From Siphonodentalium dalli (lineage: Eukaryota > Mollusca > Scaphopoda > Gadilida > Siphonodentaliidae): a stretch of DNA of 64,000 nucleotides. The notes beneath the pieces are model-generated. The model searched no databases and had not been told where the DNA came from. It saw only the letters and a list, made by a program, of their open reading frames with translations. Shown in pieces: positions 1 through 13,600 of this stretch. The translations under genes and the position numbers were made by a program. Positions within the stretch are counted from its first letter, which is position 1, and every line of letters starts with the position of its first letter. The stretch spans positions 128,265,605-128,329,604 of the forward strand of contig CP136064.1 in the NCBI GenBank assembly GCA_032622095.1, written 5' to 3'.

Positions 1-2838
1 ATTTTTGGGTAATTCGGCCAAAAAACATGGCCGCTGGCAGCCATCTTGGATTTCAAGATTCAATCCATTGGCGCGGCCTACAGGTCGTACTGTTCATCTG
101 ATCATCATGAAATTTGTCATTGATGTTAATAATGACATGTAGATGGGAACGAGTGATTTTGGGGTCGTTCGGCCAAAAAACATGGCTGCCAGCAGCCATC
201 TTGGATTTTACTCTTTGCATGACTAAATCCTTTGGCGCGGGCTACAGGTCGTTGTTTTGGTCGGAAGTTTATGAAATTTGTCATGGATGTTAACACTGTC
301 ATGTAGATGGGAACGAGTGATTTTGGAGTTGTTCGGCCAAAAAACATGGCCGCCAGCAGCCATCTTGGATTTTACTCTTTGCATGACTAAATCCTTTGGC
401 GCGGGCTACAGGTTGTACCTTTGGTCTAATCTTTATGAAATTTGTCATGAATGTTGACATTGACATGTAGATGGGAACGAATCAATGTGGGGTCATTCGG
501 CCAAAAAACATGGCCGCTGGCGGCCATCTTAGATTTCAAAATTCAATCCATTGGCGCGGGCTACAGGTCGTACTGTTCGTCTGATCATCATGAAATTTGT
601 CATGGATGTTAATATTGACATGTAGATGGGAACGAGTCATTTTGGGGTTGTTCGGCCAATAAACATGGCCACCAGCAGCCATCTTGGATTTTACTCTTTG
701 CATGACTAAATCCTTTGGCGCGGGCTACAGGTCGTAGCTTCGATCAGAACATCATGAAATTGGTCATGGATGTTAACAATGACATGTAGATGGGAACGAG
801 TAATTTTGGGGTTGTTCGGCCGAAAAACATGGCCGCCAGCAGCCATCTTGGATTTTACTCTTTGCATGACTAAATCCTTTAGCCCGGGCTACAGGTCATA
901 CCTTTGGTCTGATCTTTATGAAATTTGTCATGAATGTTGACATTGACATGTAGATGGGAACGAGTCATTTTGGGGTGTTTCTGCCAAAAAACATGGCCGC
1001 TGGCAGCCATCTTGGATTTCAAGATTCAATCCATTGGCGCGGGCTACAGGTCGTACTGTTCGTCTGATCATCATGAAATTTGTCATGGATGTTAATATTG
1101 ACATGTAGATGGGAACGAGTCATTTTGGGGTTGTTCGGCCAATAAACATGGCCACCAGCAGCCATCTTGGATTTTACTCTTTGCATGACTAAATCCTTTG
1201 GCGCGGGCTACAGGTCGTAGCTTCGATCGGAACATCATGAAATTTGTCATGGATGTTAACAATGACATGTAGATGGGAACGAGTGATTTTGGGGTCGTTC
1301 GGCCGAAAAACATGGCTGCCAGCAGCCATCTTGGATTTTACTCTTTGCATGACTAAATCCTTTGGCCCGGGCTACAGGTCGTACCTTTGGTCTGATCTTT
1401 ATGAAATTTGTCATGAATGTTGACATTGACATGTAGATGGGAACGAGTCATTTTGGGGTCATTCGGCCTAAAAACATGGCCGCTGGCAGCCATCTTGGAT
1501 TTCAAGATTCAATCCATTGGCGCGGGCTACAGATCGTACTGTTCGCCTGATCATCATGAAATTTGTCATGGATGTTAATATTGACATGTAGATGGGAACG
1601 AGGTATTTTGGGGTCGTTCGGCCAATAAACATGACCGCCAGCAGCCATCTTGGATTTTACTCTTTGCATGACTAAATCCTTTGGCCCGGGCTACAGGTCG
1701 TACCTTTGGTCTGATCTTTATGAAATTTGTCATGAATGTTGACATTGACATGTAGATGGGAACGAGTCATTTTGGGGTCATTCGGCCCAAAAACATGGCC
1801 GCTGGCAGCCATCTTGGATTTCAAGATTCAATCCATTGGCGCGGGCTACAGGTCGTACTGTTTGCCTGATCATCATGAAATTTGTCATTGAAGTTAATAA
1901 TGACATGTAGATGGGAACGAGTGATTTTGGTGTCGTTCGGCCAAAAAACATGGCCGCCAGCAGCCATCTTGTATTTTACTCTTTGCATGACTAAATCCTT
2001 TGGCGCGGGCTACAGGTCGTACCTTTGGTCTGATCTTTATGAAATTTGTCATGAATGTTGACATTGACATGTAGATGGGAACGAGTCATTTTGGGGTCAT
2101 TCGGCCAAAAACATGGCCGCTGGCAGCCATCTTGGATTTCAAGATTCAATCCATTGGCGCGGGCTACAGGTCGTACTGTTCGTCTGATCATCATGAAATT
2201 TGTCATTGATGTTAATAATGACATGTAGATGGGAACGAGTGATTTTGGGGTCGTTCGGCCAAAAAACATGGCTGCCAGCAGCCATCTTTGATTTTACTCT
2301 TTGCATGACTAAATCCTTTGGCGCGGGCTACAGGTCGTTGTGTTGGTCGGAAGTTTATGAAATTTGTCATGGATGTTAACACTGACATGTAGATGGGAAC
2401 GAGTGATTTTGGAGTCGTTCGGCCAAAAAACATGGCCGCCAGCAGCCATCTTGGATTTTACTCTTTGCATGACTAAATCCTTTGGCGCGGGCTATAGGTT
2501 GCCTTTGGTCTAATCTTTATCAAATTTGTCATGAACGTTGACATTGACATGTAGATGGGAACGAATCATTGTCGGGTCATTCGGCCAAAAAACATGGATG
2601 CTGGCGGCCATCTTGGATTTCAAAATTCAATCCATTGGCGCGGGCTACAGGTCGTACTGTTCATCTGATCATCATGAAATTTGTATGTCGTAGCTTTGGT
2701 CAGATCTTCATAAAATTTGTCATGGATGTTAACAATTATACGTAGATGGGAACGAGTTCTTTTGGGGTCAATTGGCCAAAAAAAATGGCCACCAGCAGCC
2801 ATCTTGTATTTTACTCTTTGCATCACTAAATCCTTTGG
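1..2838 (-). repeat. Higher-order satellite array of 155/164-bp monomers
   Basis: The word 'atgggaacga' recurs at 143, 307, 471, 626, 790, 954, 1109, 1273, 1437, 1592, 1756, 1911, 2075, 2229, 2393 and 2555. Spacings are 164,164,155 repeated three times (a 483-bp unit), then 164/155 alternation. Two monomer types are visible: one with 'ttcaagattcaatccattgg', one with 'actctttgcatgactaaatc'. Short open frames inside are by-products of the repeat. Confidence 0.95.
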
Positions 2839-2950
2839 CGCATGTTAGACATTTCAATTAGCACCTTTCCTATTCCTCCATTTACTGTCAACCATTAAAT
2901 TATTCCCCTACCTAAGTTGAGCTACAGTGTCATTGACACTTTCATTATTA
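1..2950 (-). mobile_element. Tandem-core non-autonomous element, 3' end outside window
   Basis: An array of ~155- and ~164-bp monomers fills 1-2838. It is followed by a conserved terminus: TAAGTTGAGCTA (2913-2924) and the odd palindrome AGTGTCATTGACACT (2926-2940). The same terminus, in the other orientation, starts the elements at 44603 and 58797. Orientation is minus; the opposite end is beyond base 1. Organisation fits 'pearl'/Helentron-associated elements (inference). Confidence 0.85.
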
Positions 2951-5110
2951 CTACATTTGCCATTATTATGGAAAATTGTCTGTGAAAATGTTATCTATCG
3001 CCAGATGTTTATTCAATAATTAGCAAGAAAGAGTAAGAAATACTGAATACATCTTAAATATCTATAATTGTAGAAATTTAACTCATTTCTGTTTTAAGTA
3101 TATGTTGAACAAACTCAATATTGAATATCTATCTTTCCAATGCTGTATATATATTTATTTTGCTATGCATGAAGTATCTTTGCTTATTTTTATACCATTC
3201 ATTTGTAGATATACTTCGATAGCTAGCGTTGTCACCTTGAAATTGAGAACCCAATGTTTCTGCCTTAAGTCTCCCAATATTCAAATATTCATATTACAAG
3301 ACAGTTATAACAAATGTATTGCCTCAATATGACTCCAGTGTTCTGTGCATGTTGAAGGTCCTAACAGTTAACGTCGCAAGCATTATCTGCAAGTTCTGTG
3401 TCTTTACACAGAATTACAAGAAATTGAATCATTGGATTTCACGCATGGCATGTATCATTTCTGAATAAAAAGTCTCGGCATCGCCATACCATGGCAGCAA
3501 TTTATAATAATAATAACAACAAATGCAGCTTAAAGCTGCACACAGAATTTTGAGTTTTATAAAAATCATTGACGGGTCCATATTATCTTTCAGCCTTCAA
3601 TGTATCTGCTCTTGAAATGAAACGCATTGATTATTGCAAATGTAAATAGGCCAACTAGTGGGAACAATTATCAGTATTGAATGTCTAAATAGCTTTTGGT
3701 TTATTCGACCAATATTAGTGATAGATCACCCAACGTTGCAACCAATGCAGTCACTTGGTTATATCTGTACACTTGTTAGTTGTTTTGCTTTGCAATCGAT
3801 GCTTGGGGCGCCTTTTCCGTTTGTTGCCTAAAAGAAAAAATAGAAGACCCAGAGACATGTGTCCGCGACAATAAACTTGATAAGTAGTCACTATCACTGA
3901 CAATGTAGAAAATTCAGATGGTGTGACACATGCAAATGCAGTTTCGTCTCTAAGGACCTTACATGCCTGAGTAATGTTGTTCTATGTAAAGGGACCCAAG
4001 GCACTTGCAGTGGGTGAATGTGCAAAAAATATGAAAGTCTGTAAAAAAAATCACCACCAAAAAGAACATGAAGAAATTGAAAACTTTATTCTTATATTCG
4101 TTATTGAAAGTTCTCCAGTAACAAAATATTTCGTGTTGAAACCATTGTTATGTAAACAAAACTGTTACTGTAATTTGTCAACAAACATCGCAATTCATGT
4201 AGTAAGTTCAAATATTTTAGTCTGAATATGATTTTCAGAATTTTTTCCAATATTTACCATCAAGTTTTGATTAAAGTGTGGTGTCTTATTGGACTAATTT
4301 TAATTTTATGAGTAATTCCACTGTTTACATAGCAATGGATTGACATACAAAACTTCATTATCGGAGAGTTATTAGTAATGGAAATAATATCAAAGTCCAT
4401 TTATTTGTTCATGTTCTTATTGATGATAGTTGTTTTACAGACATATTATATCACATGGCCCCACTTCGAAATCCTTCGAGTCCCTTTAATAGGTATATGT
4501 AATTATAAGGCTATCAATTTAGAACTTGAATCCAAGTCAGGTTGTGTTATAGCTAATGGAGGCCTCCAATATGCCAAAATATAATGCTTCTTGCTGGTTT
4601 TTTATTTTTTTTATTTTTTTTTCAAAACTGGAATAAGCATCAAATTCTGGAAATTATCACCGGACGTTTTGTTTTGGATTACTGATAGGTACTTGCTATT
4701 GCAATCAGATGGCAAATGTATTTAAGAAAGTGATACCACCATATTGTACTACCATTTGATATGTGGTAATGGTGGTGGTGATATTTATCCATTGCATATC
4801 TCTTTATGATGGTTATTTTACAAGTCTAGTTAATTGTACCTGTGGCATGCTAGACATTATTGTGAATTCTATTTTAATAAATATTAATGATATTATCCAA
4901 AAAATCTTTTTGTCACTAAATTTTCAGCCAGTGGGGTGGTTTAGATGATAGTAAAATAGCAAACTTCCAACTTGGGTCACTATTAGTTACCGATGGTCAG
5001 CCAATTAATTTGATCACAAGATGTTCCCATTGTGTCAAAAACTGTTTTAGATCAGTCAGTTTGTACAATAACTTCTAACTTATGGCAAGTGCTATAACCC
5101 TATTAATGCA
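2951..5110. other. Non-coding flank, no gene seen
   Basis: AT-rich DNA. Open frames here are short (<85 codons), without recognisable domains or splice context. Nothing assignable beyond simple T/A runs near 4600. Confidence 0.6.
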
Positions 5111-5119
5111 TCTAGTCAT

Positions 5120-5461
5120 GTCGTGATCCGACTCAAATTTGGTATGTAGGCCTACTTTTGATCCTGAGAACAATATGGGCAGGTCCAATTTCATGTGCGA
5201 CCGTGTCCTTGACCTCGCTCATATAGGCATGTTTCTGGACCTCGACACAAATTTGGTATGTAGGCCTACTTTGATCCCGGGAACAATATGGGCAGATCCA
5301 ATTTCATGTGTGACCGTGTCTTGGCCTCACTCATATATGCTCATATAGGCATGTTTCTGGACCGATTAAACAATAGTTTGTCCAGATGCTGTATATTCTG
5401 CCCAGACAGAGGCGATCACAAATAAATCCCTAAATAGACCGAAGTCGGGCACATCAGCTAG
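5120..5461 (+). mobile_element. Short Helitron-like element or fragment
   Basis: Contains two tandem copies of a block with 'ggtatgtaggcctacttt' and 'gaacaatatgggcag', then 'gtttgtccagatgctgtat', and ends in 'gtcgggcacatcagCTAG' followed by T. The same sequence recurs at 54998-55279. CTAG|T is the usual Helitron 3' boundary, but no strong terminal hairpin is visible, so the superfamily is tentative. Confidence 0.5.
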
Positions 5462-5990
5462 TATATAAATATATATATATCAGATTATGGAGGGTGGATT
5501 TCCACCAGTTCTTTAAACTTCATCATCTTCAGAGCTATCCCTTCTGTAACCACAATCATTATACTGCGGAAGTGTTCAGAATCAATGTAATGAACAGGTT
5601 AGGCTCATCCTGAATTCAACTATTATAGTTATATACAATTATAATAGATAAGTATGGATATCTTCATTGCTATATGTATGAGAAAGGATCCTTCGCTGTG
5701 AAACATGGATACAGATCAATGGTAATTAAAGATTCCTCTTGTTGATTGTGGCTTGCAGGCATTAACCCTATCTTTACTAAATGGATTCTCCCATCAGTTA
5801 TGAGTATACATTGGATTGATCTATTTATTCATCTGAAGGGGTGTTCAAGAAATATAAGCACATAAATGACAAACAAAACGATAATACAAGTGCAAAATGA
5901 TTCCTATTCGTTACGGGGGAAAGGTTCAGATAATTAGTCAACAAACAGCCTGTGGTCTCGGGGGGGAACAACTCACCAATGAGCATTTAA

Positions 5991-6195
5991 CCCTTTCAGT
6001 GCCAAGACGATTTTTGTATCAACCCATTTTTCCTAAATCTTTAATCAAATTTATTGATTATAATAATGTGATACATTGATGGAAAGAGCTCTTAGAGCTC
6101 TTTCCATCAATGTATCACATTATTATAATCAATAAATTAAAAAAATGATGAAGGAAATATGGGTTGATACAAAAATCGGACTTGCACTGAAAGGG
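5991..6195. mobile_element. TTAA-flanked palindromic MITE (piggyBac-like)
   Basis: TTAA at 5987-5990 and 6196-6199. Ends are CCCTTTCAGTGCCAAG and CTTGCACTGAAAGGG. The interior is an almost perfect inverted repeat centred near 6092 (gagctcttagagctc). TTAA duplication with CCC...GGG ends points to the piggyBac superfamily. Confidence 0.85.
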
Positions 6196-6442
6196 TTAAG
6201 CAAAGAAGAGGTTAAATTGTGATTTTTGGAAAATGATCAATCATATACATGGTCCGTTCTGTTGGGAGATAGGTCAGAGTTAGTTAGAATAATTTATTAC
6301 ATTCCTGTGTTGAATTCAGGATGTACCTGACCTGTCCCTAATTGTAAACTTTTTCTCTTGTATTGTCGCTGTGTTGTGCTGCCTTTTAACTTACAAGCTA
6401 CAATCTACAAGCAGAACCTTTTTATTCTTTTGATTGCGAAAG

Positions 6443-6615
6443 GCTGAAGCCAGCCTTATTAGTGCTCCCACGGCTAAATGAAGCCAGCCTTATTAGTGCT
6501 CCCACGGCTAAATGAAGCCAGCCTTATTAGTGCTCCCACGGCTAAATGAAGCCAGCCTTATTAGTGCTCCCACGGCTAAATGAAGCCAGCCTTATTAGTG
6601 CTCCCACGGCTAAAT
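6443..6615. repeat. 34-bp minisatellite, 5 copies
   Basis: Five near-identical tandem copies of a 34-bp unit that contains 'gaagccagccttattagtgc' and 'tcccacggctaaat', in the 3' flank of PGD. Confidence 0.95.
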
Positions 6616-7515
6616 GAATCTGATGTGATGACAAACACTGAAATACTCCTAAATACTTTATTTGTGCAAAAACATGATTCTATAATAACAATAATCTTCA
6701 AAAATTTTAATATTAAATAGTATTTACTTGTGAAATACAACAAGGATTTCATATTTAGTATAATGGACAATTATTATGCCAGCAGTCTATAACAAAAAGA
6801 TATGACAATATGCAATAAGGGTTCTGCCCATTCTGAATCATTTCCCCAGTTTGAAATATTGAAATGGTATTATGCACTATTCGAAAGTTATAAAGGTCAG
6901 ATAAACAATAATGGTCAGGATGTTTCTGTTTCTGGGCATCAGCGTATGATGCAAGAGTGATTGAGGTGGCATAGAAGGTGGGAGGAGTTATATAGCGCTA
7001 AAAACATGCCTTCTTATAATCTGCTGTGTAATCTCTATACGAAAATGATAGGAAAAAATTACCCTTTTTTTTGGTTCTGAAGTTGTAATTACTATGACTT
7101 AATTAAACAAGCCTTTCAAGTATTAATGGACCAATTTTTATCCCCATTATTGGGAAGGATGGTTACAAAACCGAGGTATGAAACAATGTATAATTTGCGG
7201 ATTGAACACAGGCCTTTAATACTGAATCAATCCTAAGATTTGTGTCAGGTTCTAAAAATACATGTACAGAAACTTTGACTAAATTGCCTTTGACTAAACT
7301 GCCTACGTGATTAAATTATGACTACCACAATCCATGCCATAGTTCATGGGATATGATGATGACTGACAAGCTTATTCCATGACATAATGCTAGTCAGAAA
7401 TTCATCTTTAAATCCATAATCTTGGTTAATACAGAATCCATTCAGTCGGTTATGGTGTGACGCTTAATCAGACTTCCAAGTTTGTTGAGGAAGCCTTTCT
7501 GTCATGACTTGGATT
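6616..7515 (-). other. PGD: PGD 3' UTR / downstream flank
   Basis: About 0.9 kb downstream of the PGD stop on the minus strand. No coding potential recognised. An AATAAA on the minus strand lies at 6662-6657; no nearer canonical signal was noticed. The true transcript end is not determined. Confidence 0.4.
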
Positions 7516-7635
7516 TTACGCTTGATAAGTTGTTGATGAGACATTGCCACCATGACCCGTCCAGTTGGTGTGGATATGAGTACCAGGGTTAGACAACAGC
7601 TCATAGGTGTGAGCACCGAAATAGTCTCTCTGAGC
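7516..7635 (-). CDS. PGD: PGD exon M: C-terminal exon with stop
   Basis: 120 bp, 39 codons plus TAA. Begins [14 protein letters not shown] and ends NVSSTTYQA. The Arg and His of RDYFGAH reach into the active site of the partner subunit in the known homodimer. The tail keeps the HTNWTGHGG segment. Acceptor is TTTCAG. A TTAA-flanked MITE lies 57 bp upstream. Confidence 0.97.
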   Translation of the reverse strand, partial: AQRDYFGAHTYELLSNPGTHIHTNWTGHGGNVSSTTYQA

Positions 7636-10600
7636 CTGAAAGAAACCAACAATGCATGTAATCCAATTATATTAAATTTAGGAATTGCTAGTTTAAAGGT
7701 ACTCAATCCGATCAGACAGTCCCCATACCATCAAGATACAACAACAACAACATTTCTTCAAAATACGCATTAGTTATCAGAATCAATTTATTGCAACAAA
7801 ATAATGCTAACCACTGTTAAATATGGTATCAAATTTCCCAAAACTTGTTATTTATCAACATTTTGTTCAACAAAATATGGCCGTATTATCGCTAAAGTAT
7901 CACGAAATTTGACCGTATTACTACTTGAATTTAGAGTCAGAGACCCTCCGTTTCTGGGACACATATTATTACACATCTCGAGAAATAACAAACTTCAAAA
8001 ATCGATATCTGATCACTCTTAGCTTTGATGGGTGGGTTCCTCGACTCGAATAAAATATTGTTTACCCCCGAAGTCAAAGAAATAGTAATTTAGAAGCGTC
8101 TGATCGGATTGAGTATCTTTAAACATAGTTTATTGTCATATATAAATCATATTTATGGAGGGACGGTCTCAGCATGAGTTTTCATTGCTTCAAATGTGCT
8201 TGCTTCAGTGAGCGTGAACAAATTTTCATTGAGATTGGGACACAAGTGTCTACAATTAGTTTTGTCCCATTCCAAACATGAAGATGAATCGCTGAGTTGT
8301 GAGCTATGTTAAGTTTATCTCATCAGAGAATTGTTTTATTCAAGGGAAATTTTCCATCAAGCCCCAATAAAATTTGTTCCAATTCTATGTGGGCATAGAA
8401 TTAACAAGAAGTTGCACCTCAGGTGTGGGTATAACCCTGCAGTGCTAAATTGAAACATGGCCAGGACAGAACCCAAATTTAATAAATAAATATAGATATA
8501 AACCTCATAAACCTAGACGGAAACGGTTAATAGCTTATATATACATAATATTATAACACCATTTATTTCAGGATTCCTACCCTTCTTCCATTCAATAAAC
8601 CCATTCTTTAAATTGTGTTATGCAACGTTCGTTGCATAACAGAAAATATTGCCAGGTGACCTTTGACTTCCGATTTGTTGTCTGTTTACATTCGATACGC
8701 TACGTTTCAAAATACTATGGCTTCCAATATTTTTCCAACAAACTCTAATGAAGACTTTGAAAATTTATTGCATTAAATATACGTCAAAGAGTCTTTATTT
8801 ATCTGGGACTATTTCTTTACTCGAGCAAACATTACATAGTTATGTGAAACGTCATAACAGGCCTAATAGAAGCCGATGTTAGTTTCGCATCCTATTTAAG
8901 TATGGGCTATCAGTGCACCAAAGGACAACCAAATCCGATGATCCATGCCCGAGCTGAAATGTTCATACAGAGACAAAATTCAGTAAATTCCCAAATCAAA
9001 CAAGGGCTGTAACTCTTGTAATGGAAGTGTCGGTGACACTGTAGCTCAACTTGGAAATGGGATCATGCCAGTATTACAGTCCATAGAGCGATAGGTGGTA
9101 CTCGGACAGTTTATAAGCTTAACACTTCGATGACGGGAGTTACGCTGGTGAAGCATTAAAGATCCTGTGCCAGTGCATTCTCTTATATATGCAAGTCTCC
9201 CATAGGGAATACAAGAGAATGCATTGGCACAGGATAACCAATAGATCAGTGTCCAAGATATCTCTGATGGAGATATTACCTGAATGAGATTTGCAGGAAG
9301 TCTTGCAGATCTGTATCCATCAAAGAAAGCCAGCGCAGTGCTGAAGGCTGGTGTTGGAATGCCAAGTGTTACTGCTGTTGCTACCACTTTTCTCCAAGAT
9401 GTCTAAAATATTAGAACACAAGTGTAACAGAAATAATTAAGTTTTAGAAAAAAAGTGAGATGAAAATAAGTGAGGGTTAGATTTAGAATATCTTTTTAGA
9501 AAAAAAGAAATGATGGGTGACAAACTTGACATTTGTCTTTATAAAGGTAACACATTATATTGGGGTGGGCGATTCGGGGGGGGGGGGGGGGGTAGTAAAT
9601 AATTTGCAGGAATTTATGTCATTTTTCTGCATCTGGCATTTTTGGGGACCCACCACCACCAAACCTGCAAAAACAATTATTTTTTACTCGCAATTTTTTT
9701 ACACCCCCCCCCCCCCCCCAAATTTCACTATTTTGGTCTAAAACCACATACAACCCTACAAATATCACTCATTTTACTGGGAAATTATCTCCTATTAATA
9801 GTTCAAATGACAGTTTAACCAGTTTCAGAAGCTATTATAAGTGAAATATTTTTTAAAGATTTTGTTTCACATACTGGCTGATAGGATTTAATTTTTTCCA
9901 CCACATACATGTGGTTTCCAGATGAGTGCGTGATGAGAGTATGCTAGGTCTGCCTGGGTGGTCAAATTCGACACTGCTAAATGGAAATTCTAATGCATCG
10001 ATGTAGTGGACAAATACAGTAATCCACCAGAAGCTGATAGATGCACACAAAACACTAGTATAATTCACTGTATAAGGTATATGCATCCAATTTTCCAAAA
10101 AACAAATTATAATTTTCCCAGTATATCCCCTGCATATCCAGCGAGATATCATTTTCCCATGCAAGCTATTACATGAGCCAAACATGATATTTTTAAAAAT
10201 ATAATATATATTTCCTTAAAGAAAGCCTGAACACTGAACTATATGGATAGATGTCCTGCGTTTGTAAAACCATAGTAGAAAAGGGGTTAACTTTTTTGTG
10301 GTCGCCTACGGTACCTCGCGGTCTATAGTGGCTTGCTCGTATTAGTCACGCATGCGCAGTCCCAATATAACCGACTTAATACGCCAGTTTATTTTCAACT
10401 CAATCAGGAGATTGGCGAGTTGCGGGGTTGGGAATGGCACCGCCATGGGAGGGCCCTATGATAGTTCAGTGTTCAGGCTTTCTTTAAGGAAATATATATT
10501 ATATTTTTAAAAATATCATATTTCCGCTAAAGGAAGCCGTTCACACTGAACTATATGGATTAGAATGCAAGCCCAGGAGGAGGCACGAGCAATAAAGTTA

Positions 10601-13600
10601 ATAGCCAAATTTTGGAGGGAATGCACTCTTCTAAAACAGATTGTACCTAAATATGAACTCTTTAATGAATCTGTTATGATTAGGTACGTGAAATAACTCA
10701 TATAATTAGAGTGCTATATTGCCCAAACATGTACCTCCCCCCCTTGTTTTTGGAAGCAACATCCCAGGTGGTGCCATTCAAATCAGAATTGCGAGCGAAC
10801 CGAGCAATTCTCTGTTCTTCATCCGTCAGTTCTAAGAATCCAGCCGATTTTGAGATTCGAGGGGATCTCAAATGGGACTTGTTAGCCTGACAAACTTGGT
10901 ATCGGACCTAGTTCTGATTTCTGTCAGGATTTCTGTCAGAAGACCCTGACCAGGGTGCAATCCCCGGTCCGCTAGCACATGGCTGAGATTGTTACATTGA
11001 AGGTGATGCTCCGTTACGAGAATCAAACCATGAACATAATTATAACACTTGTCCAATATCAATCTCTGTCAATTTATTAAAGGAATAATGACACTACTGT
11101 TTTTACATTGAAGTGATAAACCCAGATGTAAATTGTAATCAACTTTTAAGTTCAAATGTGACCAACACATCTGGATCAGTTGTATTGAGCCATAAAACAA
11201 CAAAGTATTATGAGAAAGAATGTAGTTCATAACATTATGATAAATAGCGTCAGTAGCGATGGTAATTATTGCTAAATAAATGTCCACGCGTAAATAAATT
11301 CCCACGAAATTAGGAGACTTCCGGTAACAAACACGTGGCATTTTTTATATCTGACAAATTATATCATACCTTATAGGTTCTATAATAATTACATAGATGA
11401 ATTGTTCACAATAGTCTATGCGCCACGTAAGGCCTTGAAATGGCGGCTGATTATGGCGAAATGTCGATTTTCAGATTCGAAAAATATTAAGTCCGCCGCC
11501 TATTCGAAAACACGGAACAATTGTATGTTTTGAAGCGAAACGGTCCGTGAATTCGAAACAATAATTCTAAAACGAACGCGTAGGCGACCAGTAATTATTG
11601 TATCGATAAATTGAATTTGTTGTCTAGTTGTTAAACGACAAATTCGGAACAATACTCCCTTATGACTTCTCTCTTTGGTAGCAGAAAATAAACTGGCGTA
11701 TTAAGTCGGTTATATTGGGACTGCGCATGCGTGACTAATACGAGCAAGCCACTATAGACCGCGAGGTACCGTAGGCGACCACAAAAAAGTTAACCCCTTT
11801 TCTACTATGGTTTTACAAACGCAGGACATCTATCCATATAGTTCAGTGTGAACGGCTTCCTTTAGCGGAAATATGTGTTTTGGCTATTTTAAGCAGATAA
11901 CATCCCAGGATAGTAAATTCAATCTTCACTTTCCAGTCACTGTTGGCATTTTGTAGACATATCCATGACATATCAGTTGTCAAGTTCCAATTTAACTCGA
12001 GTTATTTTGAAAATAATTACACAGAGAGGATATTTACCAGGCTGGAAATATTATTTTATAAATTGCTGATATCTTCAAGCCTTGGTCATGGTGCATGATA
12101 CACACAATTCCATAATTTATAACTATTTCCTGATTTGTCAGTCAATCAGCCCATTATCTAGCATTATTCCATACCAATTTTGTTAGTTTAGTGGATCAAC
12201 TTCAATTATACTAAATTACAAGCAGTCACTATGCCAGACTTGGATACTTTAGTCTTTAGGTGTTGTGAGAGTAACAGATCATCTCAGATCACATGAGTTG
12301 ATACACATGCAAATAATTAACTGATTAGTTTGATGCACTGATTTGCTAGCTATTGATAGTCACATTAATATTTGGGACATTTGCTCGCTCTTGTTCCATG
12401 CACACAATGATCTAGGCTTAAATTTCTAGGCTTAAATTTCTTAGTTACATCAGGACAAGTTTATTTATTTCAATTTTACATTTCTCGAAGCTTCTTTCCA
12501 AAGGGTGTCGGGAAAGATTTTTTCACCTCACCGTCCCATATGCAACATGAAGTCACAGTAACATAAATATGGTGTTTTAGTAGTTATAATATGTTTTAAC
12601 TGTTATAAATATCAATAAATGGTCACAAAAGGTCTTTAGTCAAAAATCTGCATGAGGTTGTAAAAAATGTGTTTTTTGCCTTTTGCACCACCCACCCACC
12701 CCGGCATCAGACCTGTTTAAAATCTGTCAGTAAGATTCTGCCCCTTCAGTCAGGGAGATTTGGGTCTTGTCAGGGAGATTACAAATTGCAGCTAAAAAGT
12801 AACATTTTCACTATTTCTTCCTTTGAAAAATGGTGGGTAGTGATTTTAAAGTAGTTAAATGTAATTAATCTTCACTTTTCAAAGGATGAATTAATGTAAA
12901 TGCATATTTCTGATCACATTTGAATGTATTTATTCAAATAAAAAAAATTGAATATTTTTTGTTGATAATCTATTTCATTAGTGATATCAATGTCTAGCGT
13001 TATAACATTTAAAACCAAGAAAATTCTTCGGCCTACAAATCCCTATACTTGGAGTCATATCGGCGTCATTTCGATGGACTATCAACAACTTCGTCACTGT
13101 CATTTCGGCAGCGTTTCGCCGAATTAAAACACCGGACATTTCTAAATTTAACACAAGAACTAGTAAACTACTAAACTAGAATGATTTATTGCAGAAATAA
13201 ACCCAACCCCAGTATATATAGCATGTGCATTTATTTACTAACACGCCATGCTTGGGTGCTTATAGTAATTATTGATCCCCAAAGAAAACAAACTGCCATA
13301 CATTCAATTAATTTCGTCGCGACAAAGATGCAGTGTAAAGGCAGGCCACGGTGTCTACTCCGGTTATCAATGGAGCACACCTGATCTTGGCAAATCTCGT
13401 TCACATGTGGTTTCAATTGAAAACACTTCCTGGTTCTGAGAATTTTGACATTAAATTTTTTGTTGTTGATTTGATTGAAACCGTTAAATTACAAGCTTAA
13501 TCTGGGAGCGCGGGAGATGAGGCCTCAAACCGGTAGTCTCCTGCACGATCCAGGAGATTAAACAGGTCTGCCCGGCATACCTTCCTGCAAATTTGTTATT

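Noticed and set aside
126-2826. Repeated ~73-codon frames ([16 protein letters not shown] type) across the first 2.8 kb, and similar ones at 42-45 and 59-60 kb
   Set aside because: They are translations of the satellite monomer. The 155- and 164-bp units are not multiples of three, so the frame is broken at each unit.
1-2838. Regularly spaced repeats that might look like a CRISPR array
   Set aside because: Whole ~160-bp monomers are homologous; there are no unique spacers, and the genome is eukaryotic.
7552-7773. Plus-strand open frame of 73 codons
   Set aside because: Antisense shadow of PGD exon M and its upstream intron.
10900-10990. Sequence with 'ccagggtgcaatccccggtcc' resembling a tRNA T-arm or SINE B box
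   Set aside because: No matching A box or cloverleaf could be drawn.
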